DNA from: Bacteroidia bacterium
GTDB taxonomy: Bacteria; Bacteroidota; Bacteroidia; Chitinophagales; Chitinophagaceae
Direction: 5' to 3'
NCBI GenBank assembly: GCA_030427635.1
Contig: JAUIBA010000002.1
Coordinates: 186,001 to 250,000, forward strand
Length of the DNA stretch: 64,000 bases
In this document: positions 17,844 to 27,505 of the stretch, one piece after another
Position numbering within the stretch: position 1 is the stretch's first letter
Layout of the letters: every line of letters begins with the position of its first letter
Notes under the pieces: generated by a model
Seen by the model: the letters and a program-made list of their open reading frames with translations, nothing else
Database searches by the model: none
What the model was told of the DNA's origin: nothing
Position numbers and translations under genes: made by a program

Positions 17844-17871
17844 TTTGGAGACAAAATTTACCTTATATTTG
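17844..17871 (+). promoter_or_regulatory. Promoter of tuf
   Basis: TTTG at 17844-17847 and TATATTTG at 17864-17871 with a 16-base spacer, overlapping the end of the preceding gene region. The predicted leader before the tuf ATG is about 45 bases, A-rich and unstructured. Confidence 0.7.
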
Positions 17872-17920
17872 CGCACTTTTTTAAATTAAAGCACAATCTA
17901 TAATTTCAAAACAATAAAAA

Positions 17921-19108
17921 ATGGCAAAAGAAACCTTTAAGAGGGAGAAACCTCACGTAAACATTGGTACGATCGGCCACGTTGACCACGGTAAGACTAC
18001 GCTCACTGCAGCTATCACTACTATTCTGTCGTCTAAAGGACTTGCAGAAAAGAGAGGTTATGACGAAATCGATGCTGCTCCTGAAGAAAAAGAGCGCGGT
18101 ATCACTATCAATACTGCACACGTAGAGTATGAAACCGGAAATCGTCACTATGCGCACGTTGACTGCCCAGGTCACGCCGACTATGTGAAGAACATGATCA
18201 CTGGTGCTGCTCAGATGGACGGTGCTATCCTGGTGGTTGCCTCTACTGATGGTCCGATGCCACAGACTAAGGAGCACATCCTTCTTGCCCGTCAGGTAGG
18301 TGTACCCCGTATCGTAGTATTCATGAACAAGGTTGACCTTGTTGAAGATGCTGAAATCCTTGAGCTGGTAGAAATGGAAATCCGTGACCTGCTGAGCAAG
18401 TATGACTATGATGGTGACAACACACCTATCGTTCAGGGTTCTGCTACAGGCGCACTGGCTGGAGATGCTAAGTGGGTAGAAAAAGTAGAAGAGCTGATGG
18501 CTGCAGTTGACGAATACATCCCAACTCCTGCACGTGCTGTTGACCAGGCGTTCCTGATGTCAGTAGAAGACGTGTTCACTATCACTGGTCGTGGTACTGT
18601 TGCTACAGGCCGTATCGAGCGTGGTGTGATCAAAGTTGGCGACAACGTTGAAATCGTTGGTTTCAATGAGTCTGCTCTTACTTCTACATGTACTGGTGTG
18701 GAAATGTTCAAAAAACTTCTTGACCGTGGTGAAGCTGGTGACAACGCTGGTCTTCTCCTCCGTGGTATTGAGAAGAAAGATATCCGTCGTGGTATGGTTA
18801 TCTGCGCTCCTAAGAGCATCACTCCGCACACAGACTTCAAAGGTGAAGTTTATGTACTGAGCAAAGAAGAAGGTGGTCGTCACACGCCATTCTTCAACAA
18901 ATACCGTCCTCAGTTCTATTTCCGTACTACAGACGTAACTGGTGAGTGCCAGCTGCCTGAAGGTGTGGAAATGGTTATGCCTGGTGATAACGTAAACCTT
19001 ACTGTAAAACTTATCGCTCCAATCGCGATGGAAAAAGGTCTGAAATTCGCGATTCGCGAAGGTGGCCGTACAGTAGGTGCAGGTCAGGTAACTGAAATCA
19101 TCAAATAA
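17921..19108 (+). CDS. tuf: Translation elongation factor Tu
   Basis: 395 residues. G1 [10 protein letters not shown]2 region [13 protein letters not shown]3 DCPGHADY, G4 NKVD and G5 GSATGAL are all present, with domains II and III following to the usual end. It carries aminoacyl-tRNA to the ribosome as a GTP complex. The gene has its own promoter, a strongly biased codon choice unlike its neighbours, and a strong terminator right behind it. No tRNA-Trp, secE or nusG follows. Confidence 0.99.
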   Translation: MAKETFKREKPHVNIGTIGHVDHGKTTLTAAITTILSSKGLAEKRGYDEIDAAPEEKERGITINTAHVEYETGNRHYAHVDCPGHADYVKNMITGAAQMDGAILVVASTDGPMPQTKEHILLARQVGVPRIVVFMNKVDLVEDAEILELVEMEIRDLLSKYDYDGDNTPIVQGSATGALAGDAKWVEKVEELMAAVDEYIPTPARAVDQAFLMSVEDVFTITGRGTVATGRIERGVIKVGDNVEIVGFNESALTSTCTGVEMFKKLLDRGEAGDNAGLLLRGIEKKDIRRGMVICAPKSITPHTDFKGEVYVLSKEEGGRHTPFFNKYRPQFYFRTTDVTGECQLPEGVEMVMPGDNVNLTVKLIAPIAMEKGLKFAIREGGRTVGAGQVTEIIK

Positions 19109-19141
19109 TCATGCGCAGTTGATACTGCAATGAAACATTAT

Positions 19142-19174
19142 AACCGCCCCGGATAAATCCGGGGCGGTTTTTTT
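19142..19174 (+). terminator. Intrinsic terminator of tuf
   Basis: A 12-bp stem AACCGCCCCGGA/TCCGGGGCGGTT (19142-19153 and 19158-19169) with a 4-base loop, followed by a run of seven T (19168-19174). Confidence 0.93.
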
Positions 19175-19199
19175 ATATCCTCATATGGTATGGTGCAGC

Positions 19200-19229
19200 T
19201 TGTAGTAAGCCTCCATGCACCTATATTTG
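19200..19229 (+). promoter_or_regulatory. Promoter of the nitroreductase gene
   Basis: TTG at 19200-19202, a 19-base spacer and TATATTTG at 19222-19229 give a near-ideal Bacteroidota promoter. The ATG at 19249 is 19 bases further on. Confidence 0.78.
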
Positions 19230-19248
19230 CCACTCAGAAAAACAGAAA

Positions 19249-19821
19249 ATGGAAATAAGCGAAGTGATAAAGAGCCGGCGCTCAGTAAGCTGGTCAAAGA
19301 TGAACGGACAACTGATACCCGACGATAAAGTGCAGGAATTGCTGGCTCTTGCCGACTGGGCTCCCACACATGGCCGTACAGAGCCATGGCGCTTTTATGT
19401 GTACACGGGCGAGGCGCTGAAACAATTTGGCCGCGACCACGCTGCCATGTACTGGCAGCATACCCCGGAAGAAAGACGCCAGGAAGCTACCGCACAGAAG
19501 CTGGAGCATAATGTAGATAAAACATCTCACCTGATAGTGGCAACGATGGTAAGAGGGGAAAATGTAAAGATTCCGCATATAGAGGAGGTTGCAGCAGCAT
19601 CGGCAGCCGTGCAGAATATACTACTGGCAGCATCGGCTCAGGGTATTGCTTCTTTCTGGAGCACCGGGGGCATGACACATCATGCAGCTATGAAAGACCA
19701 TCTGGGTCTCGGGCCCGATGATGTGGTACTGGGGTTACTGTTTCTGGGTTATACCGATGAGCCGGCAAAAGAGGGTGTAAGGAACCGTCCGCTGGCCGAC
19801 AAAGTAAGATGGCATCAATAA
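19249..19821 (+). CDS. Nitroreductase family protein (FMN-dependent, YdjA-like)
   Basis: 190 residues. The FMN-binding N-terminus IKSRRSVSWSKM and the APTHGRTEPWRFYV block, followed by QNILLAASAQGIASFWSTGG, are typical of the short single-domain nitroreductase fold (YdjA/TM1586 group), which works as an FMN homodimer reducing nitro compounds or quinones with NAD(P)H. Monocistronic with a clear promoter. The physiological substrate is unknown. Confidence 0.9.
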   Translation: MEISEVIKSRRSVSWSKMNGQLIPDDKVQELLALADWAPTHGRTEPWRFYVYTGEALKQFGRDHAAMYWQHTPEERRQEATAQKLEHNVDKTSHLIVATMVRGENVKIPHIEEVAAASAAVQNILLAASAQGIASFWSTGGMTHHAAMKDHLGLGPDDVVLGLLFLGYTDEPAKEGVRNRPLADKVRWHQ

Positions 19822-19882
19822 GCCATTACCTGGCACATATTTTGGACAATTTTTCATTATCTTTCGGCTTTAAACATTAAGC

Positions 19883-20608
19883 ATGAAAAAACTAATACTG
19901 TTCTTTGTAGCTGTATGCGCTATTGCAGTTGCCTGTAAGAAAGCTGTAAAGGAGCCTACGGTTGTTTATACGGTAGAAACAGTGAATAACAAAGCACTGG
20001 AGGATATATACGTACCGGACAAAGGGTCTTATACTTTTTCAATGCTTGTAAAGTATCTGGGTGGCCCTCATGAAGATAGTGTTACCGTAAAGGTGTCCGG
20101 CTTCCCCGGCGATGTAAAGCTGTCTCATGACTCACTGAAGGTGTTGCCTACATCCAGTGCAGCATTTTACCTTACTACCGATGGTGCAGTGCATAAAACA
20201 TACACTATCACTATCACTACCACATCGCCTGGCAATGACCCGCAGGTTTATCACATTAATATGACCATTATTTCGGCCGATTGCGCATCTGTGCTCTGGG
20301 GCGACTTCACAGGAAGCAATCAGTGTACTGCACGCAATTATACCTATACAGCTACTGGTGTGGCTACAGGTACGGTCAATGAGCTGGATATCGTGAACTT
20401 TGGTGGCTATGGTGCCAATACACTTACTCACGTTATCATCAATTGTAACAACGATTCACTTACCATACCACAGCAGAATATAGGCAATGGTACTAACCTC
20501 TCTGGTCGTGGTAAGATTACCGGCAATACGCTGAACATCTATTACGATGCACTTACTACCCCCGGTGGCTCACCGGAGAGCTGCAACGTAGTACTTACAA
20601 AACAATAG
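19883..20608 (+). CDS. Putative lipoprotein, function unknown
   Basis: 241 residues. The signal MKKLILFFVAVCAIAVACKK ends in a lipobox IAVAC with Cys18. The rest is beta-rich, Thr/Val/Asn-heavy, with an immunoglobulin-like stretch (about 30-125) and a C-terminal block containing CASVLWGDFTGSNQC and a terminal Cys pair. This style is common among Bacteroidota outer-membrane lipoproteins. I do not recognise a family. It precedes kbl by 39 bases and could share its transcript. Confidence 0.65.
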   Translation: MKKLILFFVAVCAIAVACKKAVKEPTVVYTVETVNNKALEDIYVPDKGSYTFSMLVKYLGGPHEDSVTVKVSGFPGDVKLSHDSLKVLPTSSAAFYLTTDGAVHKTYTITITTTSPGNDPQVYHINMTIISADCASVLWGDFTGSNQCTARNYTYTATGVATGTVNELDIVNFGGYGANTLTHVIINCNNDSLTIPQQNIGNGTNLSGRGKITGNTLNIYYDALTTPGGSPESCNVVLTKQ

Positions 20609-20647
20609 TAAAAGGCGGCCATCGCCCTGAAAATTATAATATAGCAA

Positions 20648-21838
20648 ATGTCAAGTCCATCATTTTATGCCCGTCTGCAGCAGGAACTGCAGGAAATAGA
20701 AAACGCGGGTCTTTACAAAAAAGAACGCATCATAGAGTCTGAGCAGGGGGCTGAGATACTTGTGAACGGTCGTTCTGTACTTAACTTCTGTGCCAATAAC
20801 TATCTGGGCCTGTCCTCACATCCACGGGTGATAGAGGCAGCTCATAAAACTATTGATAACCGTGGCTTTGGTATGAGCTCAGTAAGGTTCATATGCGGCA
20901 CGCAGGATATTCACAAAGAGCTGGAGCAGAAGGTTTCTGCTTTTTTGGGAGCAGAGGATACCATCCTTTATGTGGCTTGCTTTGATGCCAACGGCGGCGT
21001 ATTTGAGCCACTGCTGGGCGATCAGGACGCTATTATATCTGATGAGCTCAATCATGCTTCTATCATAGACGGTGTGCGCCTGTGCAAGGCACGCCGTGCC
21101 AGATATAAGCATAATGATATGGCAGACCTTGAGGCGCAGCTGCAGTCGCTGGCCGATGCCCGCACCCGCCTTATTGTTACAGACTCTGTATTCTCTATGG
21201 ATGGCACCATAGCGCAGCTGGATAAGATTTGTGACCTGGCCAATAAATATGATGCACTGGTGATGATAGATGAAAGTCACTCATCGGGCTTCATGGGTAA
21301 AACCGGTCGCGGTGTGCATGAGCTGTGCGGCGTTATGGATCGTATAGACATTATTACCGGTACTATGGGCAAAGCGCTGGGTGGCGCATCCGGTGGTTTT
21401 ACCAGTGGTCGTCGTGAGATAATAGAAATGCTGCGCCAGCGCAGCAGGCCATACCTGTTTTCTAACTCTCTGGCACCATCTATAGTAGGTGCTACAATAG
21501 CTGTGCTGGATATGCTCAGCGAAACTACCGAGCTACGCGATAAGCTGGAAGATAACACTACCTACTTCCGTACCAGAATGACGGAAGCAGGCTTTGACAT
21601 AAAGCCGGGTACACATCCTATATGTCCGCTCATGCTTTATGATGCAGTAGTGGCGCAGAAGTTTGCTGCCCGTATGCTGGAGGAGGGTATCTACGTAATA
21701 GGCTTCTTCTATCCTGTAGTAGCAAAAGGACAGGCACGCATCAGGGTACAGATATCTGCTGGCCATGAGCGTCACCATCTCGATAAAGCTATTGATGCCT
21801 TCATAAAAGTGGGTAAAGAGCTGAACGTTATCAGTTAA
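20648..21838 (+). CDS. kbl: Glycine C-acetyltransferase (2-amino-3-ketobutyrate CoA ligase)
   Basis: 396 residues, standard for Kbl. The PLP lysine is Lys242 in [14 protein letters not shown], with [13 protein letters not shown] (47-59), [11 protein letters not shown] (179-189) and [10 protein letters not shown] (208-217) as the family blocks. It converts 2-amino-3-oxobutyrate plus CoA to glycine and acetyl-CoA, the second step of threonine breakdown. The partner tdh is not in the window. Other alpha-oxoamine synthases (serine palmitoyltransferase, BioF) are close relatives, but the N-terminal pattern favours Kbl. Confidence 0.93.
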   Translation: MSSPSFYARLQQELQEIENAGLYKKERIIESEQGAEILVNGRSVLNFCANNYLGLSSHPRVIEAAHKTIDNRGFGMSSVRFICGTQDIHKELEQKVSAFLGAEDTILYVACFDANGGVFEPLLGDQDAIISDELNHASIIDGVRLCKARRARYKHNDMADLEAQLQSLADARTRLIVTDSVFSMDGTIAQLDKICDLANKYDALVMIDESHSSGFMGKTGRGVHELCGVMDRIDIITGTMGKALGGASGGFTSGRREIIEMLRQRSRPYLFSNSLAPSIVGATIAVLDMLSETTELRDKLEDNTTYFRTRMTEAGFDIKPGTHPICPLMLYDAVVAQKFAARMLEEGIYVIGFFYPVVAKGQARIRVQISAGHERHHLDKAIDAFIKVGKELNVIS

Positions 21839-21856
21839 GTATATCAGAGCAATGCT

Positions 21857-21897
21857 ATAAAAAGAACGGGTGGTCAGTGACCACCCGTTCTTTTTAT
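21857..21897. terminator. Bidirectional terminator
   Basis: A perfect 20-bp inverted repeat with a single-base centre (21857-21876 and 21878-21897). The stem has A-rich and T-rich ends, so it works on both strands: for kbl on plus and the beta-barrel gene on minus. Confidence 0.92.
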
Positions 21898-21915
21898 ATG
21901 TCTGTAATAATGTTA

Positions 21916-22533
21916 TTAATAAACGCCCAGTGAGAAGCCCAGACCTAATATAAAGCCGCCAGGCGCCTTGTTCTTGACAGCGCGTATTCCGGTGCGGGTA
22001 AGCGCAGCTCCTTCCAGTTGCTCATATTGCTTGCCACTCAGTGGTGCAGAGTAGCCCAGTGTCAGGAAAAAACGGTTACGGTTACGCCCTACATACCAGT
22101 TGCGGTATCCGGCAAATACAAAGTTTGTTTGTGGTAGTAGTCGCAGGCTTACATCCTGATTGCCCTGGGTAGTAGCTACATTGCTCATTGTGTACTGGTC
22201 CATGCCGGTACTGTAGGTAGCGCCTACACCAAACGACCATCCTGTATGGCAGGGGCTCAGATGCAGCTTAAGCCCTCCATAGTATTTGAATCCCCAGGTA
22301 GATATAAGGCCCATGCCCCCATATACTGAAAAGTCGCGCCAGAAATGCCAGTCACCGCCTACTCCCAGTATGCCGCCATTATTATTGAGACCAGAGCTGA
22401 GGTCTATCATTACCTTCGGGCAGCGTGCACTCTTACGTATGCGATAGTTTGGGTCTGTAATAACATGGTCTTCCTGCGCATACGTGGCCAGTACGGACAG
22501 CATTACACTAATAAAGAGGACCAGTTTTCTCAT
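21916..22533 (-). CDS. Putative outer-membrane beta-barrel protein
   Basis: 205 residues. Signal peptide MRKLVLFISVMLSVLATYAQ with cleavage near YA-QE. The mature part alternates short amphipathic strands and Gly/aromatic turns (GGDWHFWRDFSVYGG, FGVGATYSTGM) and ends in a Gly-rich strand GGFILGLGFSLGVY, the C-terminal signature of outer-membrane barrels. No function assigned. It is about 70 bases from the end of the cytochrome gene on the same strand, which is upstream in transcription, so co-transcription is possible. Confidence 0.72.
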   Translation of the reverse strand: MRKLVLFISVMLSVLATYAQEDHVITDPNYRIRKSARCPKVMIDLSSGLNNNGGILGVGGDWHFWRDFSVYGGMGLISTWGFKYYGGLKLHLSPCHTGWSFGVGATYSTGMDQYTMSNVATTQGNQDVSLRLLPQTNFVFAGYRNWYVGRNRNRFFLTLGYSAPLSGKQYEQLEGAALTRTGIRAVKNKAPGGFILGLGFSLGVY

Positions 22534-22605
22534 CAGAAGTAGTTTTCACCAACAAATATAGCAGATTAATCTGTTTAGTGACATATAAAGCCCGTTGTGT
22601 TACTG

Positions 22606-24567
22606 TTACATACCGGATAAGTCCAGCAGCATAGCCCGTGCACGCTCATTATCAGGATGGTGATTTATAAGGTGTTCCAGTACAGCTTTTGCCTTATCCA
22701 GGTTATGCTGCCGGTAATGCAGCACAGCCAGATTTATCAGGTTTTGCTCATAGTCTGGGTCATAATGGCTGGCCTTCATCATATAGTCATATGCCATGGT
22801 AAGGTTGCCCTCCTGCATGGCTATAAAGCCCAGATTGGTATAGGCGCTCACATTTCCCGGTGTCTTGTTCAGCAGCGACTCAAATACTTTTTTTGCCTCA
22901 GCTATACGGTTCAGTGCCAGCAGGCAGGTGCCATACTTATTAATGAAGTCCGGTGCATTGTCCCATATGGTTACAGCGCGCTCATACCAGGGCAGGGCAG
23001 CCTGTGCATTATCCTGCTGAAAGTATGCCTCACCTATGCGGTACGCGGTCCATGCATCTGTTATGGCAGCAGGCTGCAGCGCTGCGGCATAGTGTGTTAC
23101 AGAGTCATACTGCCGGCGCAGGTAGTACACGCGTATATAGTCCCTGTTTTGCTTCTGCGTAGCCTCGGTGCTTGCCTGCAGCCCTATGTAGCGCAGCGCA
23201 GAGTCCAGCAGGCCTGGCGATGGCGCATAGCGCTCATAAAACTCCATAAAGCCGCGTGCAGTAGTAATGGCATCGGGGGCAGGATTGTTATAGCATTTCA
23301 TGCCCAGGAAGGCCGTAATCTTTGCAGCCTCACCCTCAGCTACAGGGCGTCGTCGTATAAAGTGGTCTGTAACGGCTACGTGTGGTATATCTATGCTGCT
23401 GTTACGCATCATATGGCAGGTAATACAGTCATCATTCTTTGCATTGCGTGCCTGCATAGATTCTGTACACATTGTTTTTCCCGCTCCGCTATGGCATCCG
23501 GCACAGGCGGTCAGGTACTGGGTGCGGGGTGTATACTTAACGCTTACGTGTGGCTTGTGGCAGTTAATGCAGCTCAGCTCGCCCGACTCCATGTAGCAGC
23601 GGCTCTTTTTCATGCGCTCCACATGCGATGCCATAATCATTTTATCCTGCGCGCCCTCATACTCAGGCATGAATACATTCATCACTTCCGATAGTTTCAT
23701 GCCCGGCCTGAAGTCATAGAAGGTTTTGCCATCATTCAGCACAGCTATGCCCTGCAGGTGGCACCGCTGGCATATATTGTTCTGTAGCTCTGCCGACAGG
23801 CGTAGTGGGTTTACTATTGTATAGTCCGGTGTCTTTGATGTGTCTACTGGTGGGTTGTTTTGCCGGGCATATACATGCAGGCTGCCGGGGCCATGGCAGC
23901 GCTCACAGTCTATACCCGTCATTACGTGTCCGTAGTGGTTTTCGCTGCCTGCGTCAAATTTTGGGTAGCCGTTGTGGCAGGTCATACACTCCAGCTGTAT
24001 GGTGCGGCGAAAACGGCTGCTGGCGCCCTTCTCAAAGCCAGGTGCCAGGTCCCACCGCTGTTTCTGCGTATAGAAGGTAATGGGGGCCTGATACAGATAG
24101 CCGTTCACATCAAATATGTGAGAGTTGGTATGCTGGCCGGAGCCCACCACATAGTCTATGCGCTGCACCAGCTTATGTATGGTGTCCCTGCCTTTCAGCC
24201 GGTACTCCATGATGTAAAAAGTATCACCGCTGAAGTAGGGCTTGTAGTAAAAGTCCAGCACTGAGTCGTACACCAGAGCATTACCGGGCGTAAAATCTGC
24301 CGCCGACTTCTGGCGGGTAGCCATGCCAAAGGATTGCCCCATTCCCGTTTTTATGAAGGTCTCATAAATCCCCGGATGACAGCCCCTGCACACATCCATA
24401 CCTACATACCGGGCCGATGTATCATACACATTGAGCCATGCCGATGTAGGCTGTGGCTCCTTACTGCCACTGTCATCAGCCGACGGGCTGTTGCAGAACA
24501 TAGCAGGGAGGGTAGCCGCTATCAGCGCTGCAGCAAATAGTACCTTTCGTATAATGCGGGACGACAT
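22606..24567 (-). CDS. Seven-haem c-type cytochrome with C-terminal TPRs
   Basis: 653 residues from the ATG at 24567. A signal segment (about 5-24) leads to an exported domain with seven CxxCH haem sites: CRGCH, CMTCH, CERCH, CQRCH, CINCH, CAGCH and CITCH, between about residues 60 and 390. The C-terminal 230 residues contain TPR-like repeats (YRIGEAYFQQDNAQAALPWY, then AYTNLGFIAMQEGNLTMAYD). The haem part resembles the cytochrome c554/NrfA-related multihaem group. The TPR fusion suggests assembly with a partner protein. No oxidoreductase genes lie next to it; folA is divergent. Redox role is inferred. Confidence 0.88.
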   Translation of the reverse strand: MSSRIIRKVLFAAALIAATLPAMFCNSPSADDSGSKEPQPTSAWLNVYDTSARYVGMDVCRGCHPGIYETFIKTGMGQSFGMATRQKSAADFTPGNALVYDSVLDFYYKPYFSGDTFYIMEYRLKGRDTIHKLVQRIDYVVGSGQHTNSHIFDVNGYLYQAPITFYTQKQRWDLAPGFEKGASSRFRRTIQLECMTCHNGYPKFDAGSENHYGHVMTGIDCERCHGPGSLHVYARQNNPPVDTSKTPDYTIVNPLRLSAELQNNICQRCHLQGIAVLNDGKTFYDFRPGMKLSEVMNVFMPEYEGAQDKMIMASHVERMKKSRCYMESGELSCINCHKPHVSVKYTPRTQYLTACAGCHSGAGKTMCTESMQARNAKNDDCITCHMMRNSSIDIPHVAVTDHFIRRRPVAEGEAAKITAFLGMKCYNNPAPDAITTARGFMEFYERYAPSPGLLDSALRYIGLQASTEATQKQNRDYIRVYYLRRQYDSVTHYAAALQPAAITDAWTAYRIGEAYFQQDNAQAALPWYERAVTIWDNAPDFINKYGTCLLALNRIAEAKKVFESLLNKTPGNVSAYTNLGFIAMQEGNLTMAYDYMMKASHYDPDYEQNLINLAVLHYRQHNLDKAKAVLEHLINHHPDNERARAMLLDLSGM

Positions 24568-24679
24568 CAGGCTCAAATTTACGGGCAAAAAGGTGGATTA
24601 TGGCTGGCCACAGCCGGCTGGCCGCAGTATTGCAGTATCGGGCAGGATATTTTTACCTTTGCAGTATCAATCTCGCATC

Positions 24680-25183
24680 GTGACATTAGCTTTCATAGTA
24701 GCAATAGCCGACAATAACGCCATGGGCCGCAATAATGCACTGCCCTGGCACATGCCTGCCGACCTCCGTTTTTTTAAGAATACCACCATGGGTAAGCCCG
24801 TTATCATGGGCCGCAAAACATGGGATTCTATGGGGCGTCCGCTTCCCGGCAGGCAGAATATTGTACTCAGCACCCAGCCCGGGCTGTCCCTGCCCGATGG
24901 TGTAAAGCACTTTCAGGATGTAGATACTGCTCTGGCATGGCTGGAGGCACAGGGAGCCACAGATGTGTTTATCATAGGTGGCGGCAGGATATTTGGGCAA
25001 ACCATGCACCGCGTAGATAAAATGTACATTACCCGCATACATACTGCCGTGCCGGATGCCGATGTATTTTTCCCCGATGTGGACCATACGCACTGGAAGC
25101 TCACCTGGAGCGAGGCACATACCGCCGATGAGAAGAACGTACACAATTACACCTTTGAGCTGTATGAGCGTATAGAGCTATGA
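24680..25183 (+). CDS. folA: Dihydrofolate reductase
   Basis: 167 residues from a GTG start at 24680: the protein begins (M)TLAFIVAIADNNAMGRNNAL, followed by PWHMPADLRFFKNTTMGKPVIMGRKTW split over the usual DHFR motifs, and FIIGGGRIFGQ. It reduces dihydrofolate with NADPH. A longer frame opens at 24431 but runs inside the divergent cytochrome gene. A -7 box TACCTTTG at 24654-24661 with TTG at 24630-24632 puts the transcript start near 24668, so GTG at 24680 is the best start. Its stop overlaps the next gene by four bases (ATGA). Confidence 0.93.
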   Translation: MTLAFIVAIADNNAMGRNNALPWHMPADLRFFKNTTMGKPVIMGRKTWDSMGRPLPGRQNIVLSTQPGLSLPDGVKHFQDVDTALAWLEAQGATDVFIIGGGRIFGQTMHRVDKMYITRIHTAVPDADVFFPDVDHTHWKLTWSEAHTADEKNVHNYTFELYERIEL

Positions 25184-25608
25184 CCCTGTACGCCATTACC
25201 GCTTATCTCCGTTACCGCTGGCAGGCCCGTGGCCGCCATGGCACCCACTCTCCTTTTGTTTATGAGTTTGTAGAGGCCGTGGCCCGTGGCCCGTTTGCAG
25301 CACAGGGTAGTGGCGATAGATATGAACGGCTGCTCTCTGCTATCCGCACCTGGTATCAGTGCGATGTGGCAGTTATAGACCATCCGCATCCGCAGCAGTG
25401 GGCCGCCCTGCTGCAGCACCAGCAGCCAGCCCTGCACGCTGGCTTCGTGGCTATAAAACACATACATGCCACACCGGCACACACAGCCGCATGGGCCGCC
25501 CTCTGTTCCGATGCCGGTACTATGATGAGCATGGACCTGTATGGGATAGGCCTGCTGCTCACCCGCCCCGGCTTTAAAGTAAAGCAGCACTTTGTAGTCT
25601 TGTATTAG
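25180..25608 (+). CDS. Short methyltransferase-related protein lacking the SAM-binding core
   Basis: 142 residues. The N-terminus (YLRYRWQARGRHGTHSPFVY) and C-terminus (HATPAHTAAWAALCSD, then SMDLYGIGLLLTRPG and KQHFVVLY) match the two ends of a ~250-residue class I methyltransferase family common in Bacteroidota, which begins with a HGxHSPFVY block and ends with xDLxxxGLLxxR...KQHFxLxY. The middle, where the Gly-rich SAM motif should be, is reduced to about 50 residues without it. This may be a deleted, inactive relic or a reduced protein with another role. It overlaps folA by 4 bases, so it is translated with it. Function not assigned. Confidence 0.65.
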   Translation: MTLYAITAYLRYRWQARGRHGTHSPFVYEFVEAVARGPFAAQGSGDRYERLLSAIRTWYQCDVAVIDHPHPQQWAALLQHQQPALHAGFVAIKHIHATPAHTAAWAALCSDAGTMMSMDLYGIGLLLTRPGFKVKQHFVVLY

Positions 25609-25684
25609 CTTACTGCGGCCACATTTATACTTTTCCCAGGAGCCGGGAAACACAATAAACAGTACATTTGGCATTGCTCCTGTT

Positions 25685-27499
25685 ATGGCGTCAGGTATCT
25701 TAAAGACGGGAATGTTATGTATGCTGCTGGCTGCGGCAGGTTTCGTGCATGCGCAGAGCGCCGCCGAGGCCCGTCAATATATGGAGCAGAAAGACTACAG
25801 TCGTGCCCTGTCCATATATGAGGATTTATATAAGCAGTCGCCCGACTCGTTTTATCATGAGTATCTCGATGCCCTGCTGGCCGGTGGCAAGTATAAGCAG
25901 GCCGAAAAAATGGCCGAAAAGCGTGCCGCCGCCCTCCCCAAATGGCCACCCATGCCCGATGTGAATCTGGAACTGGGGCAGGTATATGAGAAAGCAGGCA
26001 AGGCCGATAAGGCAAAGGTGCAGTACGACAGTGTGCTGCATATGGTCAATGGAGATGATATCCTTACCGGCAATCTGGCAAAGGCATTTTCAGAGATAGG
26101 CCGCTATGACTATGCCATAGCCGTTTATGAGACTGCCCTGCAGCGCCTGGGCAATCCTCCTATGTATGGCCGCCAGCTGGCTACGCTATATGCCCGGCAG
26201 GACAATCTGGAAATGGCGGTAGAAGCCCTGCTGCGCAGCGGCCCCAGCTTGTTCACCACTGCCGAGAGTGCCAAAGAGTTGCTGCTGGAGCTTATGGGAA
26301 ACGACCAGGCCAAGCTGCGCCGGGTGCAGAAAACCCTCATTAAAAAGATAAATCAGGAGCCCGGCAATAACTATTACGGAGAGATACTCACATGGGTATA
26401 TACCCAGCGCGACGACTGGGACGGTGCCCTCATGCAGATGGAGGCTATAGATGAGCGCAACGGTGAGCAGGGCCGCAGGGTCATGGATCTGGCACGCAGA
26501 GCCATAGCCGCCCGCCAGTACGAGACCGCCATCAAGGCTTATGATGATATTATAGCAAAGGGTCCCGGAAAGCCATACTACATCATGGCAAAAAGCGAGC
26601 GCCTCACTACGGCATTTACCCGCCTGCAGCACAATAATGCCCGCAGGCCGGAGGATGCACTGGCATTGGCTGCGCTTTACGACAGCTTTCTGGTAGAGTT
26701 TCCCAAATACTATACGAACAAGACCGCCTCAGAATTTGCAGCCCTCTATGCCGAGTATGGCAATAACCCCCACCGGGCTATAGAAATACTGAAAACGGCT
26801 ATCAACGAGCCCGATACCCGCCGCAATATGATGGGTACCTTCAAGCTGCAGCTGGGCGACTATTATGTACTCATAGGCCGTATGTGGGAGGCCTCACTTA
26901 CCTATAGTCAGGTAGATAAAGAGTTTAAGCAGGATGCAATGGGCGAGGATGCCCGCTTTCGCAATGCCCGGCTGGCATATTATATGGGCGATTTCGACCT
27001 CGCACAGAAACAGCTGGGTATTCTGAAGTCCGGCACTTCCAATCTTATAGCCAATGATGCTATAGACCTCTCAGTACTCATTACAGAAAATGTGGAGGAT
27101 AGCAATACCGCACCCCTGCACCGTTTTGCATATGCAGGCCTCCTGCTGTTTCAGAATCAGGACTCGGCAGCCGTAGCGCTGGTAGACAGCATAGCCAATG
27201 CATTCCCCAAACATCCCCTCAATGACGACCTCACCATGATGCGTGCCCGCATAGCCATGAAGCACCGCGACTTCCCCGCAGCGCTGGCGCACCTGAAAGT
27301 GGTGATAGATAAGTATGGCAAGGATGTGCTGGGCGATGATGCTGTATTTACCACTGCCGAAATATACCATAACGATCTGCATCAGCCACTGGAAGCACAG
27401 AAGTATTATGAGCAGCTCATAATAGACTATCCCGGCAGCACCTTCGTACAGACCGCCCGCCAGCGCCTCAATGAAATGAAAGCCGAAGGCGTGCAGTAA
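25685..27499 (+). CDS. Exported TPR-repeat protein
   Basis: 604 residues. Signal peptide about 1-23 (ILKTGMLCMLLAAAGFVHAQ). From there to the end it is built of TPR/Sel1-like helical pairs, for example YMEQKDYSRALSIYEDLYKQ, LELGQVYEKAGKADKAKVQY and FTTAEIYHNDLHQPLEAQKY. Such periplasmic TPR proteins act as scaffolds in secretion, gliding or envelope assembly in this phylum, but no specific role is visible. A -7 box TACATTTG at 25663-25670 lies only 14 bases before the ATG, so the mRNA leader is very short. Seven bases after its stop codon the REP array begins. Confidence 0.85.
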   Translation: MASGILKTGMLCMLLAAAGFVHAQSAAEARQYMEQKDYSRALSIYEDLYKQSPDSFYHEYLDALLAGGKYKQAEKMAEKRAAALPKWPPMPDVNLELGQVYEKAGKADKAKVQYDSVLHMVNGDDILTGNLAKAFSEIGRYDYAIAVYETALQRLGNPPMYGRQLATLYARQDNLEMAVEALLRSGPSLFTTAESAKELLLELMGNDQAKLRRVQKTLIKKINQEPGNNYYGEILTWVYTQRDDWDGALMQMEAIDERNGEQGRRVMDLARRAIAARQYETAIKAYDDIIAKGPGKPYYIMAKSERLTTAFTRLQHNNARRPEDALALAALYDSFLVEFPKYYTNKTASEFAALYAEYGNNPHRAIEILKTAINEPDTRRNMMGTFKLQLGDYYVLIGRMWEASLTYSQVDKEFKQDAMGEDARFRNARLAYYMGDFDLAQKQLGILKSGTSNLIANDAIDLSVLITENVEDSNTAPLHRFAYAGLLLFQNQDSAAVALVDSIANAFPKHPLNDDLTMMRARIAMKHRDFPAALAHLKVVIDKYGKDVLGDDAVFTTAEIYHNDLHQPLEAQKYYEQLIIDYPGSTFVQTARQRLNEMKAEGVQ

Positions 27500-27505
27500 T
27501 CCGCC

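Noticed and set aside
24431..24679. N-terminal extension of folA
   Set aside because: Lies inside the divergent cytochrome gene and upstream of the mapped promoter box; DHFRs start at the GTG region.
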